Assembly: GCF_000276665.1 (NCBI RefSeq)
Contig: NW_004955474.1
Span: forward strand, 10,184,518 to 10,248,517
Direction of reading: 5' to 3'
Source: Chinchilla lanigera
Taxonomy: Eukaryota; Chordata; Mammalia; Rodentia; Chinchillidae
DNA: 64,000 bases
Shown here: piece after piece, positions 1 to 9,616 of the stretch
Position numbering within the stretch: the stretch's first letter is position 1
Layout of the letters: each line of letters opens with the position of its first letter
The notes under the pieces: generated by a model
The model's database searches: none
Told to the model about the DNA's origin: nothing
Seen by the model: only the letters and a program-made list of their open reading frames with translations
Program-made: the position numbers and the translations under genes

Positions 1-127
1 GGGATTGGGTGCGGCCTACCTGGCTCTGTGTGCGCTTTTCGGCTGGGAATCGCGGTGGTATGAGTCCGGCCCACACTCGGACCCAGGAGCCCTGCCGCTC
101 CCGGAGAACTCGCTCCCAATTCACAAT
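1..127. other. CpG-rich segment at the window edge, unassigned
   Basis: About ten CpG dinucleotides fall in 125 bases, whereas the rest of the window is strongly CpG-depleted. It lies directly beyond the 3' side of the antisense LINE-1 that follows. It could be a GC-rich part of that element's 3'UTR, or the end of another CpG-rich element cut by the window edge. I see no coding potential. Confidence 0.4.
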
Positions 128-249
128 TTCTATTGTACATTTTGGATCATATTTACTCATTCAGTTTCTCACACTAGTGAGACAGTACAATGTTTACACA
201 TATGGGTCTGATTTATTCCACTACTGAGTATGGTCTCCAGTTGCATCCA

Positions 250-3200
250 CTTACCTGGGGTGAAATGGAATCTCAGGGTTGTTTTAATTTGCATCTCTCG
301 AATGAACAATAATGTGGAACATTTCTTCTTGGATTTATTTGCCATTTGTATTTCTTCATTTGAGAAGTGTTTACTCATCTCAGATGCCCATTTTTGGATT
401 GGGTCTTTGAATTTTGGGGGCTTGCTTTTTCCATTTTTATATGTTCTAGATAGAAGTTCTTTCTCTGAGGGACAACTGGCTATAATATTTTTCCACTCTG
501 TGGGCTCTCTTTTCACTCTTTTTGCTGTTTGTGATTTCTTTCATTGTGCAAAACATTTTTAAAAAGTGAGATCCCATTTGTTGATTCTTTGTAATATTTC
601 CCTTGCAGTCTGGGTTTTGTTAATGAAATCTCTGCCTGCAACTATGTCTTTAAGATTTCTACCTATTTTCCCTTCCAGTAAATTTAGTGTTCATATTTTA
701 ATATTTAGATCTTTAACCCATTTTTACTTTGGTTTAGTGCATGGTGATAAACATGGGTCCAGTTTTAGTCTTCAGCACATGGAAAGACAGTTTTTCCAGC
801 CCCATTTATTAAAGAGGATCTTTCTTCCAGTGAACATGTTTGGTCCCTTTGTCAAAGATAAAGTGGTTGAGTGTGTTTGCAGTTGCATCTGCATCTTCTA
901 TTCTGTTACACTAATCCTCGGGTCTGTTTTTTTTTTTTTTTTTTTTTTTTTACCAATACCATGCTGATTTTATCCCCGTAGCTTTGTAGTAAAGTTCAAA
1001 GTCAGGGATTGTGATACCTCTTGCTTTGGCTTTGTTGCCCAGAATTGCCTTTGCTATTCTAGATCTCTTCTGGTTCCAAATGAATTTTAGGGATGTTTCC
1101 TCTAGATCTGCTGGATATGCTAATGTTATCTTGATTGGAATTGCATTAAGTTTGTATAGCAGTTTTGGGAGTATGATCATTTTCACTATTTGGTTCTTCC
1201 TATACAAGAACAACAGTTATCTTTCCATTTTCTGATATTCTCTTTGATCTCCTTTTCTTAGGGTACTGTAATTTTCACTGTACAGATCTTTTACATCCTT
1301 TGTTAGATTGATTACTAAATATTTCAGTTTTTAGATGCTATTGTGAAAGGTGTGGTTTCTAGTTTTTCTCTCTGTGAGTTTGTTGTTTGTGTACAGTACT
1401 ACTATTATTTTTGAGTGCTGATTTTGTATTTTGTTATGCTACTGAATTTGAAAATTAAATCTACAAGTTTTTAAGTGTGGTTTTTGAGTATCTTGCATCT
1501 TCAAATACTGATAATTCTTCCTTTCCTATCTTCATTCCTTTTATTTTTATCTCTTGTCTAATTGCTCTGGCTAATATTTCCAGAATTTGATTGAATAGAA
1601 GTGGGGAAAATGGACGTTCTTGTCTTGTTCCTGATTTTAGAGTGAAAGCTTTCAGTTTTAGACCATTTAATATAATGTTAGCTCTTGGTTTGTCATAGAT
1701 GGCTTTTATAAGACTGAGGTAAATGACACCTGTTCCAAACTTCTGTACAGTTATTATCATGAATGGGTGTTGGAATTTGTCAAATGCTTTTTCCACATCT
1801 ATTGAGATGATCATGTAATTTTGTCTTTGGTTCTGTTAACATGATGTGTTACATTTATTGATTTGTGTATGCTGAGCCATCCCTGCATCCCTGGGATCAA
1901 TCCTACTTGGTCATGATGTATAAACTTGATGACTTTCTGAATTCTCTTTGCCAGTATTTTATAGAGGATTTTGCCTTTATGCTCATTAAGGAGATTGGCC
2001 TGTAGTTTTCTTTCTCGGTTGGGTTCTTCTGTGGTTTTGTAATCAGGATAATAGTTGTTTTTCCAGAAAGGATTTTGGAAGTACTGCTTCCCTTTCAATT
2101 CCTTTAAAGAGTTTCAGCATTCGTGACATTCATTTTTCTGTAAATTTCTTGTCAAATTCAATAACGAATTTGTCCAGGTTTTCTTTGTTGGTAAACTTTA
2201 AATTACATTTTCAATTTCATTGTTTGATATTAGGTTATTTAGAATTTTTATATCTTCTCAGTTTAGTTTTGGCAATTCGATTGTATCTAAGAATCTGTTG
2301 ATTTCTTCTGTGTTTTCCATCTTATTAGAATATGAGTTCTCATAGTAGGTATTGATGATCTCCTGGATTTCTGTGGGATCCATTGTGATTCTAACTTTTT
2401 CATTCTTAATTGCTTGAATTTTTCTTGCCTCTTTTTGATGATGTTGGCTAATGGTTAATCAATTTTACCTATTCTTTCAAAGAATTAACTTTTCCATTCA
2501 TTGATTCCTTGTATTGTTTCCTTAGTTTCTATTGCATTAATTTCTGCTATAATATTATAATTTCCTTCCTTGTGTGAGCTTTTGGTTTGATTTGTTCTCC
2601 TTTATCTAGAAGTTTGAGGTTCAACAATAGGTTACTTATTTGAGCTTGTCCTGTTTTCCTGATGTGTGCATTCATTGCTATAAATTTCCCTGGTAAGACT
2701 GCTTTCATTGCATTTCATAAGTTTTGGCATGTTCTATTGGCACTATCATTTAATTTTATATACTGTTTAATTTCATCTTTAATCTCCTCTGTGACCCATT
2801 GGTTGTTCAGACAGTTATTGTTTAACTTCACTTGTTAATGTAGTTTTTGTGATTTCCTTTGTTGTTGATTTGCACTTTCATTGCACTATGGTCAGATAAT
2901 ATGCATAGGGTGGGTGGTTTCAATTCCTCTATATTTACTTAAATATATTTTGTCAGCTAATTTATGGTCTGTTTTGGACAACATCCCATGTGCAGCTAAG
3001 AAATATGTATATTCTGGTGTTTTGGGCTGCAACATTCTGTAGGCATCTACGAAGTCCATTTGTTCACAGGCTTGGTTTAATTGTATTTTTTTTTTTAATT
3101 TATTTTGTCTATGTCATCTGTTCACTTATGAGAGTAGGGTATTCTGGTCCCTGGCTACAATTATGTTAAAGTTTAGTTGGTTTTTCATATCTTTAATATT

Positions 3201-3600
3201 TATTTTATTTAGTTGGGTGAACCTGTGTTTGGTGAATAAATATTTATGATTTTTATCTCTTCTTGGAGTTTTCCCTTAACAAGTATGTAGTGACTTTCTT
3301 TCTTCATCTCTTCGTCAGTTTTGGCTTAAAGTTTGCATTGTCTGCAAATTGAATAGATACCCCAGCTTTTTTATCAGTTCTTGTGGCATTGAGAATTGTT
3401 TTCCATCCTTTGACTTTTAGTCTATGAATTTCTTTTTGAGTAAAATGTATTTCCTGAATGAAGTGTATTGTTAGATCTTGCTTCTTGATCCATTCTGCCA
3501 GTGTATTTCTTTTGATTGCTGACTTGAGACCATTAACATGAACATTTATTACTGATATGTATTAGCTTTTCTTTTTCATGTTGTTTCCCTGTTGTTTGTT
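250..3600 (-). pseudogene. LINE-1 ORF2 (endonuclease/reverse transcriptase) remnant
   Basis: ORF2 normally encodes an endonuclease, a reverse transcriptase and a cysteine-rich C-terminal domain. Recognisable pieces on the minus strand are 169-516 (C-terminal, ending in [15 protein letters not shown]), 950-1213 ([17 protein letters not shown] followed by [13 protein letters not shown]), 1461-1814 (reverse transcriptase, with [12 protein letters not shown] and [15 protein letters not shown]) and 1811-2098 ([21 protein letters not shown]). The motif that should read FADD reads FEDA at about 1490-1500, so a catalytic aspartate pair is lost. The frame is broken many times. This is a dead copy. Confidence 0.9.
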
Positions 3601-3609
3601 CCCTGTCTT

Positions 3610-4750
3610 TCTCCTCTGTTTAATTGTTTGCCCTGTATGATGGCTTCTTTCTCTTGATGTTCATGTGTTTGTGGTCTTCGTTATCCCTTTCTAATATGAA
3701 CTTCAGAGCATTTTTGAGAGCTGGTTTGGTGGTCATGAATTTCTTCAGTTGTTCTTTGTCATGGAAATATCTTACTTCTCCATCAATTTTGAAAGATAGT
3801 TTTGTGGGGTACATCAATCTAGGTTGAAGATTATTTTCCTTTAGGGCTTGAAATACCTCACTCCAAGCTCTCCTTGATTTGAGTGTTTGTGTTGAGAAGT
3901 CTCTTATGATTCTGATGGGCTTTCCTTTGTGGGTGATATATTTCTTTTCTCTAACTGCTTTTAATATTTTGTTTGATTATTATATGCCTTGGTGTAGATT
4001 TTCTTTGGTCATGGCTATTTGGAGTGCTATATGCTTCATTTATTTGTAGATCAATTTCTTTATCCATGTTGGTGAAGTTTTTTACCAATATTATTATTAT
4101 TTTTTTTGGTTTTTCTCCGGTACCGGGAACTGAACTCACGACTTTGCACTTGCCAGGCAGGTGCTTTGCCACTGAGCTAAATCCCCAGCCCCTTTGCCAT
4201 TATTTCTTTGAAGAGATTTTTAATGTTTTTTGCCTGTCTCCAGCTTTCTCACTGCTCCAATCAATCTTGTATTGTTCTTCTTTGCTTCATCTTGTAGCTA
4301 TTGGATTGATGTTTCATCGCCTCTTGCTATATTTAAGATATCTTTCTTTTTCTGGTTGCTAATCACATTCCAGTCTTCTAGACCTGATATTCTATCCTCA
4401 CCTTCATTAAATCTGCTGCATATACTTTCAATAGAATTTCAAATCTTCTACATTTTTGTTTGGATATTTTATTGATTTCATTTCTTGTCTATGTTAGGCA
4501 TTCATAGTTTCCATCATTTTCCTGAGCTCCTTTATTTGTTTTTATGTGTCTGCTTCAGTGTCCTATATTTTGATAGTCATTTATTTTTGCACCTTAGAGA
4601 CTATTAGTTTTATGGCCTCTTCCATTATTATTATTGGTTGTTTTTACTTTTGCTGCTATTATTTCAGAGAATTCCATTTGTTCGCTTTTGATTTCCTCTA
4701 TCTCTTTATTCTCTGGACATTTCTTGAATGGGTTTGGTGTTTGGGATTGC
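3610..4750 (-). pseudogene. LINE-1 ORF1 (RNA-binding protein) remnant
   Basis: The C-terminal part at 3620-3817 reads KLSFKIDGEVRYFHDKEQL then FMTTKPALK, the end of the ORF1p C-terminal domain. The RRM-type region at 3951-4080 contains KEIDLQINEAY and STPRHIIIK. The end of the coiled coil lies near 4380-4420 and reads as RFNEGEDRISG on the minus strand. The ID SINE at 4101-4192 interrupts the frame between the coiled coil and the central domain. Stops occur throughout. Confidence 0.85.
4101..4192 (-). mobile_element. ID-type tRNA-derived SINE inside LINE-1 copy A
   Basis: On the minus strand it reads as the ID head (GGGGCTGGGGATTTAGCTCA) with an A box, the GCCTGCCTGGCAAG core, a B-box-like segment, and the end CCGGTACCGG followed by an A-rich tail. 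Imperfect duplications TTTACCAATATT (4081-4092) and TTTGCCATTATT (4193-4204) flank it. Confidence 0.9.
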
Positions 4751-5110
4751 ATTTTGCTTCTTCATCTTATCATTTTTTATTTTTTTTTTAATTTTGTTTC
4801 CTGCGTTGATGCTTGTAGATTTCCTATGTTAGAAGGCCTTATCACTGGTGTTGAGGTTTTCCTAGGAGGTGTCTGTTCCACTGGATGTCTTCTAGATATA
4901 CATGATTCTTGGGCTTTATGTCTATCTTAAGAACCTACCTTCCTGATATATTAAGACTGAGGAGTTGCTATCTATTTGACTTAGAATCCATTTCTTTGGT
5001 ACTGGACTATAGTGCTGGTTATGACCCTTTTAACCACAGTGTTGTCATGGGGGGGGAACTGGTTATAGGATGTATGACATCCTTATTAATGTACTTCACT
5101 TGGCAATAAT

Positions 5111-6370
5111 GATAGCCTGAAGCACAGCCTGGCTACTTACAGAGTGATATCTATAGCCATAGAAGCAAGATCAATAGAAATTTAATCCAGCTTACACTAG
5201 GAACTTGTATGCAATGATTTTCCACTTAGTAGAGTGATTTTACCCCATTGTGTGTGTGGGGGGCGGGTTCAAGAGGCTAGGGGTAGAGTGGAGAGATGAA
5301 TGAGATTAAATATAATAGGAGCAAGGTTGGAGGGCACAAAATGATCATCCAGGTTTGGGGTAATTGTAGGACACAGGAGGGAAGGATTTGAAGAGAAGAC
5401 TTAGAAGCTTTGAAGTACTCTAGAAAGAGAGCGCACAATGTTCATTGCATTAAAGTATCATAAAATCAAGTGAGATAGTTTACAAAAGAGAGGAAGACGA
5501 TGAGTAGAATAAAATAGAAAGGTTAGAGTACATTGCCTGTCTCATTCATTCTACACTGGATGTTTTCTGGATGGGAACAGTGCCATGTTCTAACACCATG
5601 GGGAGTGCTTAGGAAGGAGAGTTTTTGTTTGAGAATAGTATAGGGTTTACTTCCTTATTTATCATGTGAAAGCAAAATCTAAAGAAAAAGTGCAAATGAA
5701 ATTACATGAATTAATATATTAATTAGTTGCTTAGCAATTTCTTTAACAATCTTGAAAACTTTTTATATGTCAGGAACTTTCCTAGACATTTCCATGTACT
5801 TCTTCATTTCTAATGTTACTAAATATATTAAATATTTTAAAATATATTTATGATAAATGTGAGGTAGTTAGTATACAACATGCATGTTGCATTCATATAG
5901 TATTCATTCTTACTGAATTTTACACATCTAAAATATTTTCTGGAAATTATTTTTAGTTTTTCTCAATTTTTGACTCAACCCTTACTTTGAAAATGCACAT
6001 ATATGTTGTTTGGAACTACCTTTTTTGGCCACTTCCTATATACATTTAGGTAAATTAATAAACTTCTCTGAATTTGTGTCTTATTTGCAGTATTAACAGT
6101 TGAGACAAGGTGATCTGATCCAACCCAGTTGTAACACTCTATGATTTATCTTTGTCTTTGACAGATTATCTTTACATGTGTAGTCACACTCAGGGATGCT
6201 ATTTAAAATGTTTAAGAACTGATAATTTGAACTATGGAAACTCAGATGCCAAGAATGGTTGTGTGAGTGTGACTTTTGTAGCACTGGTTTGAGCTATGAA
6301 CCATCAGTTGGGCTAATAGCAGCTGCATTCCAACGAGCCACTGTTTCATTTGAAGCAGTGCCTGTTCTGC
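5111..6370. other. AT-rich DNA, mostly unassigned
   Basis: No coding potential. The first few hundred bases include purine-rich stretches (5260-5420) that may be 5'UTR of LINE-1 copy A, but I see no diagnostic motif. Bases 5765-5875 weakly resemble a reverse-strand MIR core. The rest is unremarkable. Confidence 0.4.
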
Positions 6371-6376
6371 TGTGAT

Positions 6377-6416
6377 CTGATCTCATCTGATCTCAGAAAA
6401 GTACCAGGATGGAGAC
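6377..6416 (+). pseudogene. 5S rRNA-like fragment with internal deletion
   Basis: Two blocks match 5S ribosomal RNA in the correct order. CTGATCTCATCTGATCTCAG corresponds to the region after the first 5S stem, and AGTACCAGGATGGAGAC corresponds to AGTACTTGGATGGGAGAC. About 25 bases of the 5S sequence between them are missing. The differences in the first block are CpG-to-CpA changes typical of methylated DNA. It may be an old 5S retropseudogene or the 5S-derived head of a SINE. It is short, so chance is not excluded. Confidence 0.45.
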
Positions 6417-6782
6417 TAGCACACAGTAGTCATGATGAATTTGCTTGCAGACCTGCAGGTACCAGGGCAGTGTTCTCTAGGTGCCCAGCTGTTGTCCCCA
6501 GGGTTGGGCTGGCTTGAATGCCTGAGATTGAGGTGACTCAAAAACAGCTATTTTTTAACTGGTGTGTACATCACTATGTGGACCAGCATCACCGTACTTC
6601 ACTCTAGCTACATACTGGTTGAAAATCACTCCTGGAGAGCAATTCTCCATTCCCTTAAACTTGGTTTAGACTCTTTTAAATTGATTTTTAATTAAAAAGA
6701 GTGTGTTATTTTTTCAGAATTACATGAAACAGTTTTTCCTCCCATCTACAGGGCTTTTCTTTGTCTTTTTAAAAGAAACCAA

Positions 6783-7005
6783 AGCACACATTCATTGAGA
6801 ATCTTCTATGTGACAGTCCATACTTTGGCACTGAGGATACAGTAGTGAGGAAGGCAAGATTCCTATCACTGTGTTCCATAACCTGCAGATGAGGGAATCA
6901 AGGTCTAGGTCACATGAAATGATTGGCCAAGGCAAAAATTGAGAATTGGTTCCAATCACATCCAGCTGTGGTCAGACTGACACTGCTCCTTGATCCTTGA
7001 TCAGC
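6783..7005 (-). mobile_element. MIR SINE, antisense
   Basis: The plus strand follows the reverse complement of MIR: a TTCATTGAGAATCTTCTATG start, 'ggcactgaggatacagtagtgaggaaggcaa', then 'cagatgagggaatcaaggtc' and 'ggccaaggcaaaaat'. Heavily diverged, as expected for this ancient mammalian family. Confidence 0.6.
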
Positions 7006-7040
7006 ATCCAGACCCTAGACAGTCATCTTGATTTTAAGTC

Positions 7041-7085
<45 letters not shown>

Positions 7086-7184
7086 ATCTATCTATCTCTA
7101 TCACCTGTCTCTACCTATTATCTATCATCTATCATCTATCTATCTATCTATCTATCTATCTATTTTCTATCATCTATCTGTCTC

Positions 7185-7233
<49 letters not shown>

Positions 7234-7330
7234 ATCTATCAATCTTCTGTCTACCATGTATCTACTTATCTATCTCCTATCTATCTATCTAACTATCTAT
7301 CTGTCTATCTATCTATCTATCTACCTATCA
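7041..7330. repeat. (CTAT)n tetranucleotide microsatellite
   Basis: About 290 bases of CTAT/CTATCATC units with scattered interruptions (CTGT, CTAC, TTTT). The long 'YLSIYLSI' open frames across it come from the repeat and are not a gene. The longest pure runs are near 7042-7083 and 7190-7232, so length polymorphism is likely. Confidence 0.97.
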
Positions 7331-7369
7331 TTGTTTAGCTCAAAATTTCTCCCCAGAGTCTCTTGCATT

Positions 7370-7720
7370 CAGAGGTGGGAACTTCAGAAGGTGATTAGAT
7401 CATGTGGTGTTGTAGCTGAATGCTAGGAATCATGGCTTTGATGAAGGAATTGAGGCTTTGGTAGGAAGTCGGGCTTCGATGAGGACGGGTCTCCAGAGGT
7501 CTGACCTGGTTGTTTTGTCCCCAGTTCCTCTGCTTTTTCTCACTGTGTTTTCTGGCTGCCATATGTTGAGAAGCTTTTCTCAACCATGCCTTTCCACCAT
7601 ACTGTTTCTGCCTCAGAGCTAGCCAACCATGCATGGATTGAATCCTTGGAAGGGGTGAGCCAAAGTAAATGCCCCCTCCTTAACTTGTGGGTGTTGGGTA
7701 TTTTAAACTAATGATGGAAA
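7370..7720 (+). mobile_element. MaLR-type LTR, 3' part
   Basis: The order of short motifs matches MaLR LTRs: 'gtgattagatcatg', a pyrimidine-rich 'tgctttttctcactgtg', 'ctgccatatgttgagaag', 'accatgcctttccaccat', then 'gtgagccaaagtaaatgcc' followed by a CT run and 'ttgggtatttt'. The AATAAA-type signal has become AGTAAA. Family assignment (MLT1- or ORR1-like) is from memory. The 5' end may start inside the adjacent microsatellite. Confidence 0.5.
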
Positions 7721-8154
7721 TGTGAAAAATATACTATGCACCTGATTTGACAGAGCAATCCAATTGATAGATCCATCAATCTGACTCATATTATGACAGG
7801 AACCGAATTCCACAAGTTCTCTGGTATGTCTAGAAGTATACTCATACTCACCAGTGGGTCAAATTTATGAACATACTTTCCATAGTTTCCTTAGCTTTAC
7901 TCTGTATTGCACCACTGATGGAACAGAAAAACAAAACATCTGAACACGTTACAGCTGGGCGTGATTTGTGCACAAAGGGTGAGACTTTCCATGATTGCAT
8001 TTGAAGAGGGCAGAGTGGTCTCCTAACACCAGAATATCTGCCAAATTTAAGTGTCAGTTGGCCTCAACATTAAGTATTCCTCTAAGTTAAGTTACGAAAG
8101 CCCTGTCTAAAATAGGTTTTCTTGGAAGACATACACATTCAACTATTTCTTTTT

Positions 8155-8248
8155 TTTTTTTTGGTTTTTCTCCAGTACGGGGAACTGAACTCATAACCTT
8201 GCGCTTGCCAGGCAGGCGCTTTTGCCGCTGAGCTAAATCCCCAGCCCC
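8155..8248 (-). mobile_element. ID SINE, antisense, first of an adjacent pair
   Basis: Complete ID body on the minus strand, with a short T tract on the plus strand. Target-site duplications TCAACTATTTCTTTT flank it at 8139-8154 and 8249-8264. The TTTAGCTCA version of the A box places it with the younger-looking copies in this window. Confidence 0.93.
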
Positions 8249-8268
8249 TCAACTATTTCTTTTTAATA

Positions 8269-8357
8269 ATTTTTTTTTTTTCAGTACCGGGGATCAAATT
8301 CAAGACCTTGTGATTGCCAGGCAGGCACTTATGCCACTGAGCTATATCCCCAGCCCT
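8269..8357 (-). mobile_element. ID SINE, antisense, second of an adjacent pair
   Basis: The body is more diverged and carries the TATAGCTCA head and 'cttatgcc' core variant. Target-site duplications CTTTTTAATA flank it at 8259-8268 and 8358-8367. Its left duplication overlaps the right duplication of the preceding SINE, so the two insertions used neighbouring T-rich target sites. Confidence 0.9.
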
Positions 8358-8369
8358 CTTTTTAATACT

Positions 8370-9250
8370 TTTGTATGAGTTAGATTACTAATATCTATCA
8401 GAGAAGGAGATGGAGTGGGAAGGAGGGAAGAATATGAAGGAACAAACAAAAATTCATACATAGTTCAAGGACAAATAACTATCCTTTATCACTCCATGGT
8501 TTTTGTGAACATTAGAGAAAATTAAAGGAAAGTACTTCATCTACCATGGTATGATGTGCAGAGTAAGGTGATTATGATTATTACCTACTTTATGGCAGAT
8601 ACAGAACATAATTAAGTGAATTTAATTCATTCTGGCAGCAACTTTTCTTGTAAGGAGTTAGAAGCCTGATGCACCCATGTAATAAAGAGGAAAATATTAT
8701 GATTTTTATATTCAGAGCATTTCACATTTGACTACATTTTATAGGTTATAATTACCATTTGATGTAAATACAATGACTGCCGGATATAATTTTGAAAGGA
8801 ACATACTTTGAAGGCCAACTGTGGCATTGTGAAACTAACATTTAGTATTGTATTTTGTTATAAAATGATAAAAATAAATTAGTAATCAGTAATATTTTTA
8901 ATATATAGCTTATTTTTATCTTATTATTCTCTAAAGGTCTTGAATTTCAGAAGGCATACAACTAAAATTACTAAAATAACACATATTAGGTCCATTTATT
9001 TTGTAAAGTTGGCTTTTTAACTTGTTATAATTATACATTCCTGTAAGTTACTGTATATAAATTAATACAGGTACATAACACATATCACATACACTTTATC
9101 ATTTATTTGTAGAATTAAGAATTCATCATCACCTTAAAATACTACAATACCATTTCGGGAGGATAAAGTTTATTTGAAAATGAAGTGTAGTGCCTTTATA
9201 CTAAAAATCAGTCTCCTTCTCTGATAGATATTAACAATCTAACTTGTACA
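8370..9250. other. AT-rich unassigned DNA
   Basis: No coding potential and no repeat I can name. A weak MIR-like stretch may lie near 8600-8700, but it is too diverged to call. Confidence 0.4.
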
Positions 9251-9260
9251 AAAGTATTAA

Positions 9261-9349
9261 AAAGAAGGCTTGGGATATAGCTCAGTGGCATAAGCGCCTG
9301 CCTGGCAAGCGCAAGGTCATGAGTTAGATCCCTGGGACTGAAAAAAAAA
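9261..9349 (+). mobile_element. ID SINE, sense
   Basis: The body reads GGCTTGGGATATAGCTCAG, then the GCGCCTGCCTGGCAAGCGCA core and an A12 tail. Target-site duplications AAAGTATTAA lie at 9251-9260 and 9350-9359. Confidence 0.92.
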
Positions 9350-9509
9350 AAAGTATTAATTGTTTCTCCTAAGGCTATGTTTTTCCTAGTCAAACATGTC
9401 TAACATAATCTAATGTTTAATCATTGTTTTCATAGGTAATTTGAATTGCTTTGAGAATAAAACGAAGAAGTTCTTGATATAATGTAAAGACTAAAATTAA
9501 AGAAATTTA

Positions 9510-9608
9510 TTTATTTTTATTTTTTTGGACGGGTACTGGGAATAGAACTCAGGATCTCATACTTGCCAGGCAGGCGCTGTGCCTCTGAGCTATATACCCC
9601 CAGCCCAG
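9510..9608 (-). mobile_element. ID SINE, antisense
   Basis: Diverged ID body preceded on the plus strand by a T-rich tail. Short duplications GAAATTTA flank it at 9502-9509 and 9609-9616. It has the TATAGCTCA-type head. Confidence 0.87.
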
Positions 9609-9616
9609 GAAATTTA

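Larger units (their letters stand above)
128..5110 (-). mobile_element. LINE-1 retrotransposon copy A, antisense, inactive
   Basis: Translation of the minus strand gives LINE-1 protein similarity in the expected order: ORF2 C-terminus near 250-520, reverse transcriptase near 1460-2100, ORF2 N-terminal region to about 3600, then ORF1 to about 4750. Bases 128-250 resemble LINE-1 3'UTR (the plus strand has the 'ggtctccagttgcatcc' signature) and join abruptly to ORF2 sequence well inside the C-terminal domain, so part of the ORF2 end is deleted. Many stops and frameshifts interrupt both frames. The 5' limit, near 5110, is uncertain. An ID SINE sits inside ORF1. Confidence 0.9.

Noticed and set aside
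7041..7330. Regularly spaced units as a CRISPR array
   Set aside because: The units are four bases long with no unique spacers. This is a vertebrate-type microsatellite in mammalian DNA.
6997..7426. Two overlapping 110-130 codon open frames rich in YLSI
   Set aside because: They are translations of the CTAT microsatellite in two frames and do not represent a protein.
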